Shown piece by piece: positions 17,570 to 25,315 of a stretch of DNA of 64,000 nucleotides. Source of the DNA: Thalassobaculum litoreum DSM 18839 (GTDB taxonomy: Bacteria > Pseudomonadota > Alphaproteobacteria > Thalassobaculales > Thalassobaculaceae); contig NZ_FNBW01000001.1 of NCBI RefSeq assembly GCF_900102465.1, forward strand, positions 620,557 to 684,556, in the 5' to 3' direction. The position numbers were made by a program, and so were the translations under genes. Numbering within the stretch: the stretch's first letter is position 1; each line of letters opens with the position of its first letter. The notes beneath the pieces were generated by a model. The model saw nothing but the letters and a program-made list of their open reading frames with translations. It was not told the origin of the DNA and did not search any database.

Positions 17570-18205
17570 ATGGCCCGCGCCGCAGAAACCCGCCGCCGCA
17601 CCCGCATCCAGGTGGAAAAGGAAGGCCAGATTCTATCGTCCGCCCTGGACGTCTTCGCCCAGAGCGGTTTCGCCGGCGCCACCCTGGACGACATCGCCAC
17701 CGGGGCGGGCATGTCGAAGCCCAACCTGATCTATTATTTCGACAGCAAGGAAGAGGTCTACCGCGCAGTGCTCGGCCGCACGCTGGAGACCTGGCTGGAA
17801 CCCCTGGCGGCGCTCGACCCGGGCGGGGAGCCGCTGGCGGAGATCCGCGGATACATCCAGCGCAAGCTGGAGATGTCGCGGGATCGGCCGCAGGAATCGC
17901 GGCTGTTCGCCGGCGAGATCCTGGCCGGCGCACCGCTGATCCGCGATGTGCTGGAGGGCGAGCTCAAGGATCTGGTGGACGAGAAGGTCGCGCTGATCCG
18001 CCGGTGGATCGCCGCCGGCAAGCTGGCGCCGCACGACCCCTATCACCTGATCTTCGCGCTCTGGGCGACGACGCAGCACTACGCGGACTTTGATGCACAG
18101 GTTCGGGCGGTGCTCGGCCGCGAGTCCGACGAGGCGACGCGCTACGCCGGAGCGGAACGGTTCATGGAAGAGGTGATCCTGCGCGGGTTGCGGCCGGATA
18201 CGTAA
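17570..18205 (+). CDS. rutR: TetR-family pyrimidine regulator RutR
   Basis: 211 residues, close to E. coli RutR. The N-terminal TetR helix-turn-helix covers about residues 20-65 with ATLDDIATGAGMSKPNLIYYF. The ligand domain carries RutR-like segments, including RLFAGEILAGAP, DLVDEKVALIRRWI and FALWATTQHYADFDAQV. The perfect RutR palindrome 115 bases upstream supports the name independently. RutR binds uracil or thymine and then leaves DNA, so this would induce the catabolic genes when pyrimidines are present and also control itself. No Rut-pathway oxygenase genes are in the window; PreTA takes their place. Confidence 0.93.
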   Translation: MARAAETRRRTRIQVEKEGQILSSALDVFAQSGFAGATLDDIATGAGMSKPNLIYYFDSKEEVYRAVLGRTLETWLEPLAALDPGGEPLAEIRGYIQRKLEMSRDRPQESRLFAGEILAGAPLIRDVLEGELKDLVDEKVALIRRWIAAGKLAPHDPYHLIFALWATTQHYADFDAQVRAVLGRESDEATRYAGAERFMEEVILRGLRPDT

Positions 18206-18218
18206 CGCTCCCGCCTTC

Positions 18219-18253
18219 TACTTACTCCCCGGATTTATTCCGGGGCGTAAGTA
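18219..18253. terminator. Bidirectional hairpin between rutR and the DMT transporter gene
   Basis: TACTTAC-T-CCCCGG at 18219-18232 pairs with CCGGGG-C-GTAAGTA at 18240-18253 around a 7-base AT loop; only one position mismatches. It fills the gap between two convergent genes, with stops at 18205 and 18270. It lacks a strong T-tract, so it may be a REP-type element that also terminates or protects transcripts. Confidence 0.65.
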
Positions 18254-18269
18254 TGGGTTTTGGGATTTG

Positions 18270-19184
18270 TTACCGCACCGCATCGCGGTTCGCGACCAGC
18301 ATGAGCAGCGCCAGCATCGTCGCCGCGACGCCGAGCAGCACCGGCGGATCGACCCAGCCGTGGCCGCTCAGCCCCTCCAGCACGATCACCACGGTCGGGA
18401 TCAGATAACCGTACGCCATCACCTTGGCCGCCGGCAGGCGCAAGGCGCCGTAGCGCATCAGGAAAAAGGTGAGCGCCGAGGCGAAGACCGAGATGTACAC
18501 CGCCGTCACCCAGACGATCGGCGGCAGGGCCGTCCAGTCGGTCCGAAGAATCGCCGGAAAGGCGTAGATCCCCACCACCAGAAACCCGCCGAGCACGGTC
18601 CACAGGGTGAACAGCTTGCCGCTCTCGCCCCGGTTCAGGACCGTGATCAGCGGGATGTAGAGGGCGTGACACACGCAGGCCCCGAGGAAGATCAGCTCGC
18701 CCGGCCCGAGATCGAAGGCGAGCATGGCGTCGACATCGCCGCGGAACACCACCCAGACCGCGCCGCTGGCCGCAAGCAGCAGACTGCCGCCGACCAGCAG
18801 CGAAATGCCCTGGCGCAGGATCAGATAGCCGAACAGCGCGGTCATCAGCGGCGTCATGGTGAAGACCGCGGCGAGGCTGACCGGGTCGGTAAGCCGCAGC
18901 GCCTCGAACATCAGCACGAAATAGGAGCCGAGCAGCACGCCCAGCAGCAGGAAACGCCAAGGCGCCCGCACGCCGAGCTGTCGCTCACCCTTGCGCCCCG
19001 CCAGGATCGCGCCGGCCATCACCGCCGCCGCCAGGGCGAAGCGCAGGGCCGTCAGGGCGCCGGGATCGATATGCGGCGCGGTCAGGTGCCCCAGGGTGAA
19101 GGACCCGCTGATCAGCGTGGCGAACAGCAGCATGGCCGCGTGCCCCTTCAGGGCTTCGACGCGGGGATTGTAGAGGTCAGCCAT
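18270..19184 (-). CDS. EamA/DMT-family transporter
   Basis: 304 residues from the ATG at 19184 (MADLYNPRVEALKG). About ten hydrophobic segments arranged as two EamA repeats are visible, with the family-typical FTMTPLMTALFGYLILRQ. These are inner-membrane exporters of amino acids, nucleosides or other metabolites. It lies downstream of preA on the same strand but is separated from it by 255 bases holding a 20-bp inverted repeat, so co-transcription is doubtful. Export of a pyrimidine-degradation product such as beta-alanine is possible but unsupported. An upstream extension to 19355 reads through repeat DNA and was not used. Confidence 0.82.
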   Translation of the reverse strand: MADLYNPRVEALKGHAAMLLFATLISGSFTLGHLTAPHIDPGALTALRFALAAAVMAGAILAGRKGERQLGVRAPWRFLLLGVLLGSYFVLMFEALRLTDPVSLAAVFTMTPLMTALFGYLILRQGISLLVGGSLLLAASGAVWVVFRGDVDAMLAFDLGPGELIFLGACVCHALYIPLITVLNRGESGKLFTLWTVLGGFLVVGIYAFPAILRTDWTALPPIVWVTAVYISVFASALTFFLMRYGALRLPAAKVMAYGYLIPTVVIVLEGLSGHGWVDPPVLLGVAATMLALLMLVANRDAVR

Positions 19185-19334
19185 GCGGATCCGTTGAGTT
19201 GCCTGGTGCACATTGGAGGGCGCCCGAGGGGTGTGCGGCGGGGGTGTCCCGGGGTCAAGGGCCCATCCGTCCTCGCGCGCGCCTCCGTCCTCCCGACGCA
19301 AGTCAGGATCATGCGTCGCACCGACCACTCCGCT

Positions 19335-19411
19335 CGTCATCCTGATGCAAATCACGACCTGGGCCAGGCCCCGCCGTTGGAGGCTTGATCCTGATTTGCA
19401 TCAGGATGACG
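19335..19411. repeat. 20-bp perfect inverted repeat forming a large stem-loop
   Basis: The arms at 19335-19354 and 19392-19411 are exact reverse complements over 20 bases, containing CATCCTGATGCAAATCA. A 37-base loop contains the small palindrome CCTGGGCCAGG. It lies 29 bases past the preA stop. It could terminate preTA transcription. Its AT-containing core differs from the GC-only palindromes elsewhere in the window, suggesting a second family of intergenic repeat or a MITE-like remnant. Confidence 0.8.
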
Positions 19412-19439
19412 GCGGGGGTTGGATGATGGTGCCGTGCCC

Positions 19440-20747
19440 CTACTCCGCGGCGACCGAGGACGGGTTGTTCGGGTGCTGGGTCCAGTTGCCGTACTCGGCC
19501 GGGACTGTCCGGCCCGTGCGCGGATCCACGGTGCCCGCCGGCATCTGCTCCATGGTGATGCAGCCTTCCACCGGACAGACATTGACGCAGAGATTGCAGG
19601 CCACGCATTCGGCGTCGATCACCTCGAAATGCCGCGCGCCGTCCTTCGTCGCCGTGATCGCCTGGTGCGAGGTGTCCTCGCAGACGATGTGGCAGCGGCC
19701 GCACTTGATGCAGAGATCCTGGTCGATCCGCGCCTTGGCCACGTAGTTCAGGTTCAGATACTGCCAGTCGGTCACGTTCGGCGTCGCCAGCCCGGTGAAG
19801 TCCGAGGTCCGGGCATAGCCCTTGCCGTCCATCCAGCGCGACAGGCCGTCGATCATCTCGGTCACGATGCGGAACCCGTAGGTCATGGCGGCGGTGCAGA
19901 CCTGCACGTTGCCGGCCCCCAGCGCCATGAACTCCGCCGCGTCGCGCCAGGTGGTCACCCCGCCGATGCCGGAAATCGGCAGACCCGCCATCTCCGCGTC
20001 GCGGGCGATCTCCGCCACCATGTTGAGGGCGATCGGCTTGACCGCCGGACCGCAATAGCCGCCATGGCTGCCCTTGCCGTCGATGGTAGGCTCCGGCGCC
20101 ATCAGGTCTAGGTTCACCGAGGTGATCGAGCTGACCGTGTTGATCAGCGACACCGCGTCGGCCCCGCCCTTCTTGGCCGCCCGCGCCGGATAGCGGATAT
20201 CGGTGATGTTCGGCGTCAGCTTCACGATCACCGGCATGCGGGTGTTCTGCTTGCACCAGCGGGTGACCATCTCGATGTACTCCGGCACCTGGCCGACGGC
20301 GGAGCCCATGCCGCGTTCGGACATGCCGTGCGGGCAGCCGAAATTGAGCTCCACCCCGTCGGCCCCGGTGTCTTCCACCTGCTTAAGGATCTCGGTCCAG
20401 CAGACCTCCTCGCAGGGCACCATCAGCGACACCACCACCGCCCGGTCGGGCCAGGCGCGTTTGACCGCCTTGATCTCGTCCAGGTTGGTCTGCAGCGGCC
20501 GGTCGGTGATCAGCTCGATGTTGTTCAGGCCGAGCAGCCGGCGATCGGCGCCCCAGACGGCGCCGTAGCGCGGGCCGTTGACGTTGACGATATGCGGATC
20601 GAGCCCGAGGGTCTTCCACACCACCCCGCCCCAGCCGGCCTCGAACGCCCGGACCACGTTGTATTCCTTGTCCGTCGGCGGAGCGGAGGCCAGCCAGAAC
20701 GGGTTCGGGGACTTGATGCCGACGAAGTCGCTGCGCAGGTCTGCCAT
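19440..20747 (-). CDS. preA: NAD-dependent dihydropyrimidine dehydrogenase, PreA subunit
   Basis: 435 residues. The N-terminal 320 form an FMN-binding dihydroorotate-dehydrogenase-like barrel that reduces uracil or thymine to the 5,6-dihydro form. Two [4Fe-4S] motifs follow near the C-terminus: CIKCGRCHIVC and CVACNLCVNVCP. The catalytic segment NFGCPHGMSERGMGSA is characteristic of DPD/PreA. It starts 16 bases after preT and needs PreT to pass electrons from NADH. With the dihydropyrimidinase and amidohydrolase encoded 3 kb away it completes the reductive pathway. Confidence 0.95.
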   Translation of the reverse strand: MADLRSDFVGIKSPNPFWLASAPPTDKEYNVVRAFEAGWGGVVWKTLGLDPHIVNVNGPRYGAVWGADRRLLGLNNIELITDRPLQTNLDEIKAVKRAWPDRAVVVSLMVPCEEVCWTEILKQVEDTGADGVELNFGCPHGMSERGMGSAVGQVPEYIEMVTRWCKQNTRMPVIVKLTPNITDIRYPARAAKKGGADAVSLINTVSSITSVNLDLMAPEPTIDGKGSHGGYCGPAVKPIALNMVAEIARDAEMAGLPISGIGGVTTWRDAAEFMALGAGNVQVCTAAMTYGFRIVTEMIDGLSRWMDGKGYARTSDFTGLATPNVTDWQYLNLNYVAKARIDQDLCIKCGRCHIVCEDTSHQAITATKDGARHFEVIDAECVACNLCVNVCPVEGCITMEQMPAGTVDPRTGRTVPAEYGNWTQHPNNPSSVAAE

Positions 20748-20763
20748 GCTCTGATTCTCCGTC

Positions 20764-22095
20764 TCACGCCGTCAGGGCGCGGTGGATGCTTTCGGCGGCG
20801 TCGCGGCCCTGGGCGACGGCGGTCACGGTCAGGTCGTCGCCCGCCGCCACGCAGTCGCCGCCGGCCCACACGCCGTCGAGGCTGGTGCGGAGCTCCGCGT
20901 CGACGACGATCCGGCCCCGTTCGGTCGCCGGCCCCTCCGGTGTCTCCAGGGTCTGGCCGATGGCCTTCAGGACCACGTCGGCGGCGACGAAGAACGTCTC
21001 GCCGGTGCCTTCCAGCCCGCCGGATCCGGACCGGGTGTATTCGAACTCGACGCCGCGCCGCTCGCCCTCGCAGACCACGCGGACCGGCTTCGCCCAGTGC
21101 TTGATCGCCACGCCCTTGGTTTGGGCCAGGTCCTGCTCGAACAGGCTGGCGTTCATGGATTCCTGGCCGCGCCGGTAGACGATGGTCACGTCCTCCGCCC
21201 CGAGCAGCTTGGACTGCACCGCCGCATCGATGGCCGTCATGCCACCGCCGATCACCACCACCCGACGGCCGATCGCCAGCGCCGACGGATCCTCCGCGGA
21301 GCGCAGCTCGGCGATGAACTCGACCGCGTCCTCGACGCCCGACAGGTCCTCGCCCGGCACGCAGAGCGCGTTGACGCCGCCGAGGCCGATGCCGAGGAAC
21401 ACGGCGTCGTAATCCCATTTCAGCCCGTCGATGGAGATGTCACGGCCGAGCGCCTTGCCGGTCTCCAGGGTGATGTTGCCGATGCCGAGCACGAAATCGA
21501 CCTCGGCCTCGGCAAAGCCGCCGGGCGTCTTGTAGGCGGCGATGCCGTACTCGTTCAGACCGCCCGGCTTCGGCTTTGCGTCGAACAGGGTGACCGCATG
21601 GCCCTTCAGCGCCAGCCGATGGGCGCAGGCCAGGCCGGCCGGACCAGCCCCGACCACGGCAATCTTCCTGCCGGTGCTGACGCCCGGCTGATACGGGTGG
21701 ACGCCATCCGCCATCAGATGGTCGGTGGCGAAGCGCTGCAGACGGCCGATCTCGACGGGCTTGCCCTCGGCGGCCTCGCGCACGCAGGCTTCCTCACAGA
21801 GGGTCTCGGTCGGGCAGACCCGGGCGCACATGCCGCCCAGGATGTTCTGGTCGAAGATCGTCTTGGCCGCGCCGGACGGGTTGTCGGCGGCGATCTGGCG
21901 GATGAACATCGCGATGTCGATGCCGGTCGGACACGCGGTCATGCAGGGCGCGTCGTAGCAGAAGTAGCACCGGTCGGCGGCGACCGCGGCCTCGTGGCGG
22001 GTCAGTGGAGGGTGGAGATCCGCGAAGTTGGCGGCCACCTGTTCCGACGTCAGCCTGCCGGCCTTTACGTCCGCTCCCTCGAAACCATGCGTCAT
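20764..22095 (-). CDS. preT: NAD-dependent dihydropyrimidine dehydrogenase, PreT subunit
   Basis: 443 residues of the glutamate-synthase small-chain/DPD N-terminal type. The iron-sulfur domain is at the N-terminus with CYFCYDAPCMTACPTGID and GGMCARVCPTETLCEEAC. The FAD motif VVGAGPAGLACAHRLAL lies near residue 150, and the NAD(P)H motif VVVIGGGMTAIDAA near 287. It takes electrons from NADH and feeds PreA. A RutR-like box lies 51 bases upstream of its start, in a gap shared with a divergent dehalogenase-like gene. Confidence 0.94.
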   Translation of the reverse strand: MTHGFEGADVKAGRLTSEQVAANFADLHPPLTRHEAAVAADRCYFCYDAPCMTACPTGIDIAMFIRQIAADNPSGAAKTIFDQNILGGMCARVCPTETLCEEACVREAAEGKPVEIGRLQRFATDHLMADGVHPYQPGVSTGRKIAVVGAGPAGLACAHRLALKGHAVTLFDAKPKPGGLNEYGIAAYKTPGGFAEAEVDFVLGIGNITLETGKALGRDISIDGLKWDYDAVFLGIGLGGVNALCVPGEDLSGVEDAVEFIAELRSAEDPSALAIGRRVVVIGGGMTAIDAAVQSKLLGAEDVTIVYRRGQESMNASLFEQDLAQTKGVAIKHWAKPVRVVCEGERRGVEFEYTRSGSGGLEGTGETFFVAADVVLKAIGQTLETPEGPATERGRIVVDAELRTSLDGVWAGGDCVAAGDDLTVTAVAQGRDAAESIHRALTA

Positions 22096-22145
22096 GGCAC
22101 TCTCCCATGGCCGGACCAGAGAAAAGCGTGCCTGCGCGCAAAAGT

Positions 22146-22161
22146 TTTATCAAGTGGTCAA
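22146..22161. promoter_or_regulatory. Second RutR-like operator between preT and the dehalogenase-like gene
   Basis: TTTATCAAGTGGTCAA matches 12 of the 14 defined bases of the RutR consensus, with one intact TGGTCAA half-site. It lies in the 84-base gap between preT and the divergent gene starting at 22180, and ends only 18 bases before that start. It is thus well placed to repress the rightward gene directly and preTA as well. No other match this good was found elsewhere in the window by eye. Confidence 0.75.
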
Positions 22162-22179
22162 ATTTATGGAGGATCGCCA

Positions 22180-23067
22180 ATGACGTTCTTTGAAGGGATG
22201 ACCCTGGAGACCGTGGAGATCGGTGCCGGGCCCCTGCGTCTGCGCCATGGCGGCAGCGGCCCGCCGCTGCTGATGCTGCACGGCAACCCGCAGACCCATG
22301 CCATGTGGCACGCGGTGGCGCCGCGCCTGGCGGAACAGTACACCGTGATCTGCCCGGACCTGCGCGGCTATGGCGGCAGCCACAAGCCGCCGGCGACGGC
22401 CGATCACGCGCCCTACGCCAAGCGGGCGATGGCGCAGGACATGGTCGACCTGATGGCGGTCCTGGGGCACGACCGGTTCCGGGTCGTCGCCCATGACCGG
22501 GGCGCGCGGGTCTCCCACCGGCTGGCGATCGACCATCCGGAGCGGGTGGAGAAGCTGGCCCTGCTCGACATCGTGCCGACCATCGAGCATTTCGAGCGGG
22601 CCGATATGGCCTTCGCCATGGGCTACTATCACTGGTTCTGGTTCGCCCAGCCGCACCCCTTCCCCGAGACCGTCATATCGGCGGCGCCGGAGGCGTGGTT
22701 CCGCGCCCATACCAACCGCGAGCCGAAGGATGACGGGTTCTTTCATCCCGACGCCCTGGCCGACTATCTCGCCGCCGCCCGCGATCCGGCGATGATCCGC
22801 GGCATGTGCGAGGACTACCGGGCGGCCGCGACCATCGACCTGGAGCACGACCGGGCGAGCCGGGAAGCCGGCGACCGCATCCGCTGCCCGCTGCTGGCGA
22901 TGTGGGGCACCAAGGGCAAGATCGGCCAGTGGTACGACCCGGTGGCGATCTGGAAGCGGTACTGCGACGGCCCGGTGGCCAGCGAAGCGATCGACACCGG
23001 GCATTACCTGGCCGAGGAGGACCCGGACGCGACGCTGGCGGCTTTGGTGCCGTTCCTGGCGGGGTGA
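22180..23067 (+). CDS. Haloacetate/fluoroacetate dehalogenase-like alpha/beta hydrolase
   Basis: 295 residues with GGAGG before the ATG. The nucleophile is an aspartate, not serine: D106 in VAHDRGARVSHR. Every residue known to shape the Rhodopseudomonas fluoroacetate dehalogenase RPA1163 site has a counterpart: R107 and R110 for the carboxylate, D130, the H151-W152 pair and Y213 for the halide, and H275 as base. The family hydrolyses haloacetates to glycolate by a covalent ester. It diverges from preT and shares a RutR-like box with it. Epoxide hydrolase is the main alternative fold relative but normally has tyrosines in place of the halide pocket. Confidence 0.85.
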   Translation: MTFFEGMTLETVEIGAGPLRLRHGGSGPPLLMLHGNPQTHAMWHAVAPRLAEQYTVICPDLRGYGGSHKPPATADHAPYAKRAMAQDMVDLMAVLGHDRFRVVAHDRGARVSHRLAIDHPERVEKLALLDIVPTIEHFERADMAFAMGYYHWFWFAQPHPFPETVISAAPEAWFRAHTNREPKDDGFFHPDALADYLAAARDPAMIRGMCEDYRAAATIDLEHDRASREAGDRIRCPLLAMWGTKGKIGQWYDPVAIWKRYCDGPVASEAIDTGHYLAEEDPDATLAALVPFLAG

Positions 23068-23092
23068 GGAAGCCCCCCTCTCTAGCCCTCTC

Positions 23093-23212
23093 CCCGTCTT
23101 CCCGGAGCTGATCCGGGATCCAGAGCACCCATCCGCTGGAGCGCCGGTGTTCTATTAGCAGTGCCGCAGCGCGCGGCTTTCCTGGATCCCGGCGCAAGGC
23201 CGGGAAGACGGG
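23093..23212. repeat. BIME-like pair of inverted palindromic units
   Basis: Two 31-base units, 23093-23123 and 23182-23212, are inverted copies of each other. They share identical outer (CCCGTCTTCCCGG) and inner (CCGGGATCCAG) arms and differ only in a 7-base loop. Each unit is itself a small hairpin, and the pair could fold into one long cruciform across a 58-base spacer. This arrangement is like bacterial interspersed mosaic elements built from REP units. It fills most of the 288-base gap here. Confidence 0.8.
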
Positions 23213-23355
23213 CAAAGGAGCGGGGGAAAAAGGCGAAGGACCAGCGGCTTGCCTCCCATCTTCCTGCCTACACTCCCCGCCCTACCCCTTCCCGCTTGTG
23301 CCGGCGCCGCAGAGCGGGTCTGATACCGGCAGACGTCCCAAAGGTGACCGGTGCG

Positions 23356-23964
23356 ATGTTCCGATACCTGCTGATCGTTCGCTTCGTGCTGATCAATGTG
23401 GTGGCCGCCGCCCTGCTCGGCGGAGCCTATCTGCAAGGCTGGCTCGACGCGGTGATCAAGGGCGACCTGATCGAACTGTCCCTCGTGATCGCGGCCGTCT
23501 TCTCCTACGGCTTCCTGTACTGCGCCCTGCGCGTCGGCCAGACCAGCGGCGAGTTGGACGAACTCCGCAACGCCGACCCGACCGAGGGCACCCCGTCCGC
23601 CCTCTATCTCGACAAGGCCCGCTTCACCCATGACCGCGAAAGCCCGCGCGGCGTGCTGCGGATGCGGCTGGGCCGGCGCATCGCCACCGTGCGGCACGTC
23701 GCCAACAGCCTGGTCTTTCTCGGCCTGATCGGCACGGTGATCGGCTTCATCATCGCGCTGTCCGGGGTCGACCCGAGCCGCGCCGCCGATGCCGACAACG
23801 TGGCCGACATGGTCGCCACCCTGATCTCCGGCATGTCGGTGGCGTTGAACACCACCCTGGTCGGGGCGGTGCTCTATGTCTGGCTGATCGTGAACTACCG
23901 GCTGCTGTCCAGCGCCACGGTCGACCTGCTCACCGAGACCATCGACCGCGGCGACGGCGGCTAG
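23356..23964 (+). CDS. MotA/TolQ/ExbB-type proton-channel subunit
   Basis: 202 residues from ATG 23356 (MFRYLLIVRF), with GTG 23344 as an alternative. Two N-terminal hydrophobic segments are followed by a cytoplasmic stretch with charged residues. The conserved pair of helices comes last: VFLGLIGTVIGFIIALSGVD and SVALNTTLVGAVLYVWLIV, the MotA/ExbB signature. It is shorter than MotA and lacks its large torque loop, so it is closer to ExbB/TolQ. The next gene encodes a protein with a single membrane anchor and a periplasmic domain, as in ExbD/TolR. FliG is three genes further on. Confidence 0.8.
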   Translation: MFRYLLIVRFVLINVVAAALLGGAYLQGWLDAVIKGDLIELSLVIAAVFSYGFLYCALRVGQTSGELDELRNADPTEGTPSALYLDKARFTHDRESPRGVLRMRLGRRIATVRHVANSLVFLGLIGTVIGFIIALSGVDPSRAADADNVADMVATLISGMSVALNTTLVGAVLYVWLIVNYRLLSSATVDLLTETIDRGDGG

Positions 23965-23973
23965 GGTCCGGCG

Positions 23974-24573
23974 ATGGAGGATCCGTTCGACGACCTCGAG
24001 GAGGACGGCACCGACACGGTCTTTCGCGACGTCATCATGCTGGCGCTGATCGGCTTCGTCGCGATGGTCATCATGCTGCTGCCCCATATCAGCCGGGAGA
24101 AGCAGGAGACCAAGGACAGCAACGCCCCCGGCAACGTCATCGTCGAGATGCACTGGCCTTCCGAGATGGAGAACGACGTCGATCTCTGGGTCAAGGCGCC
24201 GGGCGAAGGGGCGGTCGGATTCTGGAACCAGGGCGGCGAGGTGTTCAACCTGCTGCGCGACGACCTGGGCGCCATCGGCGACGCCACCGACGAGAACTAC
24301 GAGGTCAGCTACAGCCGCGGCATCCCGTCCGGCGAATACGTGGTGAACGTGCACATGTACGGCGCGCCGCCAAAGGACCGCCCGATCCCGGTCAAGGTCG
24401 TCGTCAGCGTCAAGAAGCCGCTCGAGGAAACCCGCCAGATCCTGGAGACCACGGTCGAGCTGCGCCGCTACAACCAGGAGGAAACCGCTTTCCGCTTCCG
24501 CCTGTCGTCCGAGGGCGACCTGGTCGAGGACAGCGTGAACACCCTACGCTACCCCCTGATCACCGGCAGATAA
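23974..24573 (+). CDS. Single-anchor protein with periplasmic beta domain, ExbD-position partner
   Basis: 199 residues: an acidic N-terminus, one membrane helix at about 18-38 (FRDVIMLALIGFVAMVIMLL) and a periplasmic part. The helix sits where ExbD/MotB helices do, but I see no certain ion-binding aspartate inside it; D19 is at its edge. The outer domain contains NDVDLWVKAPGEGAVGFWN and GEYVVNVHMYG, resembling YfaP/DUF2135 beta domains rather than TolR or OmpA-like peptidoglycan binding. It starts ten bases after the channel gene. The unusual outer domain makes the substrate of this complex unknown. Confidence 0.72.
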   Translation: MEDPFDDLEEDGTDTVFRDVIMLALIGFVAMVIMLLPHISREKQETKDSNAPGNVIVEMHWPSEMENDVDLWVKAPGEGAVGFWNQGGEVFNLLRDDLGAIGDATDENYEVSYSRGIPSGEYVVNVHMYGAPPKDRPIPVKVVVSVKKPLEETRQILETTVELRRYNQEETAFRFRLSSEGDLVEDSVNTLRYPLITGR

Positions 24574-24608
24574 GGCGGCCCGGAAGACAGGGTCACCCGG
24601 AGGACACG

Positions 24609-25127
24609 ATGGACAACCTGATCTATGTCTTCGCCGTCAGCACCGCCGTCGCCGCGGCCCTCGCCAGCCTGGCGATCTGGGCCCCGCGCCTGCCCTGGGT
24701 GCGGATCAGCGCCGTCCTGGCCGCCACGCTGCTGATCCCGATCAGCTACATTCAGTTCGTCGAGTTCCTCAGCCGCCCCAAACCCCAGTCGATGGAATGG
24801 ATGCAGCGGAACGCCGCCGCCGCCGAGGTGCTGGCGGTCAGTCTGGCCGAGGGCGAGGCGATCTACATGTGGCTGCGGCTCAGCGGCGAGCGGGAGCCGC
24901 GCTATTACAAGTTCCCCTGGGACCTGCGGCTGGCCGAGAAGCTCGAGGAGGATATCGACACCGCCATGCAGGAGCAGGGAAAGCTGGTGCTGCGCAACCC
25001 GTTCGAGAACCGCCGACCGGGCGAATTGGGCGACCTCAACGTGGATATCGTGCCGCCGGTCCTGCCCCCGACCAAGACGCCACCGTCGATACCCCGGTTC
25101 CATAATCCGCGGGACCTTAAGATCTGA
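24609..25127 (+). CDS. Membrane-anchored protein of unknown function
   Basis: 172 residues with CGGAGG before the ATG. Two hydrophobic segments lie in the first 52 residues. The remainder is soluble, with a YKFPWDLRLAEKLEEDI helix and a proline-rich tail (PPVLPPTKTPP). I do not recognise a family. It begins 35 bases after the previous anchored protein and is probably the third member of the same transcript. A stretch of AT-rich DNA separates it from fliG 188 bases later, so fliG likely has its own promoter. Confidence 0.7.
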   Translation: MDNLIYVFAVSTAVAAALASLAIWAPRLPWVRISAVLAATLLIPISYIQFVEFLSRPKPQSMEWMQRNAAAAEVLAVSLAEGEAIYMWLRLSGEREPRYYKFPWDLRLAEKLEEDIDTAMQEQGKLVLRNPFENRRPGELGDLNVDIVPPVLPPTKTPPSIPRFHNPRDLKI

Positions 25128-25315
25128 GACTTGGGGGATCGATGGAGACAACCCTTCGAAACATCCGAAATATATAAAAGTCTCGAATTTTCCGCCCGTC
25201 TTCGTTACGATTTGGTAATGCGAACCGCCTAAGAAGCGGGTCGTACCGGCCATGCGCCGCCGGTGATCCGTCACCGGGCTGTCGGCGCGGATCTGTCGGC
25301 TTTGGAGACGACGCC

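Noticed and set aside
23356-25127. Zorya-like antiphage system based on the MotA/ExbB-type protein
   Set aside because: ZorA has a long cytoplasmic tail and ZorB an OmpA-like domain, followed by helicase or nuclease genes; none of these is present.
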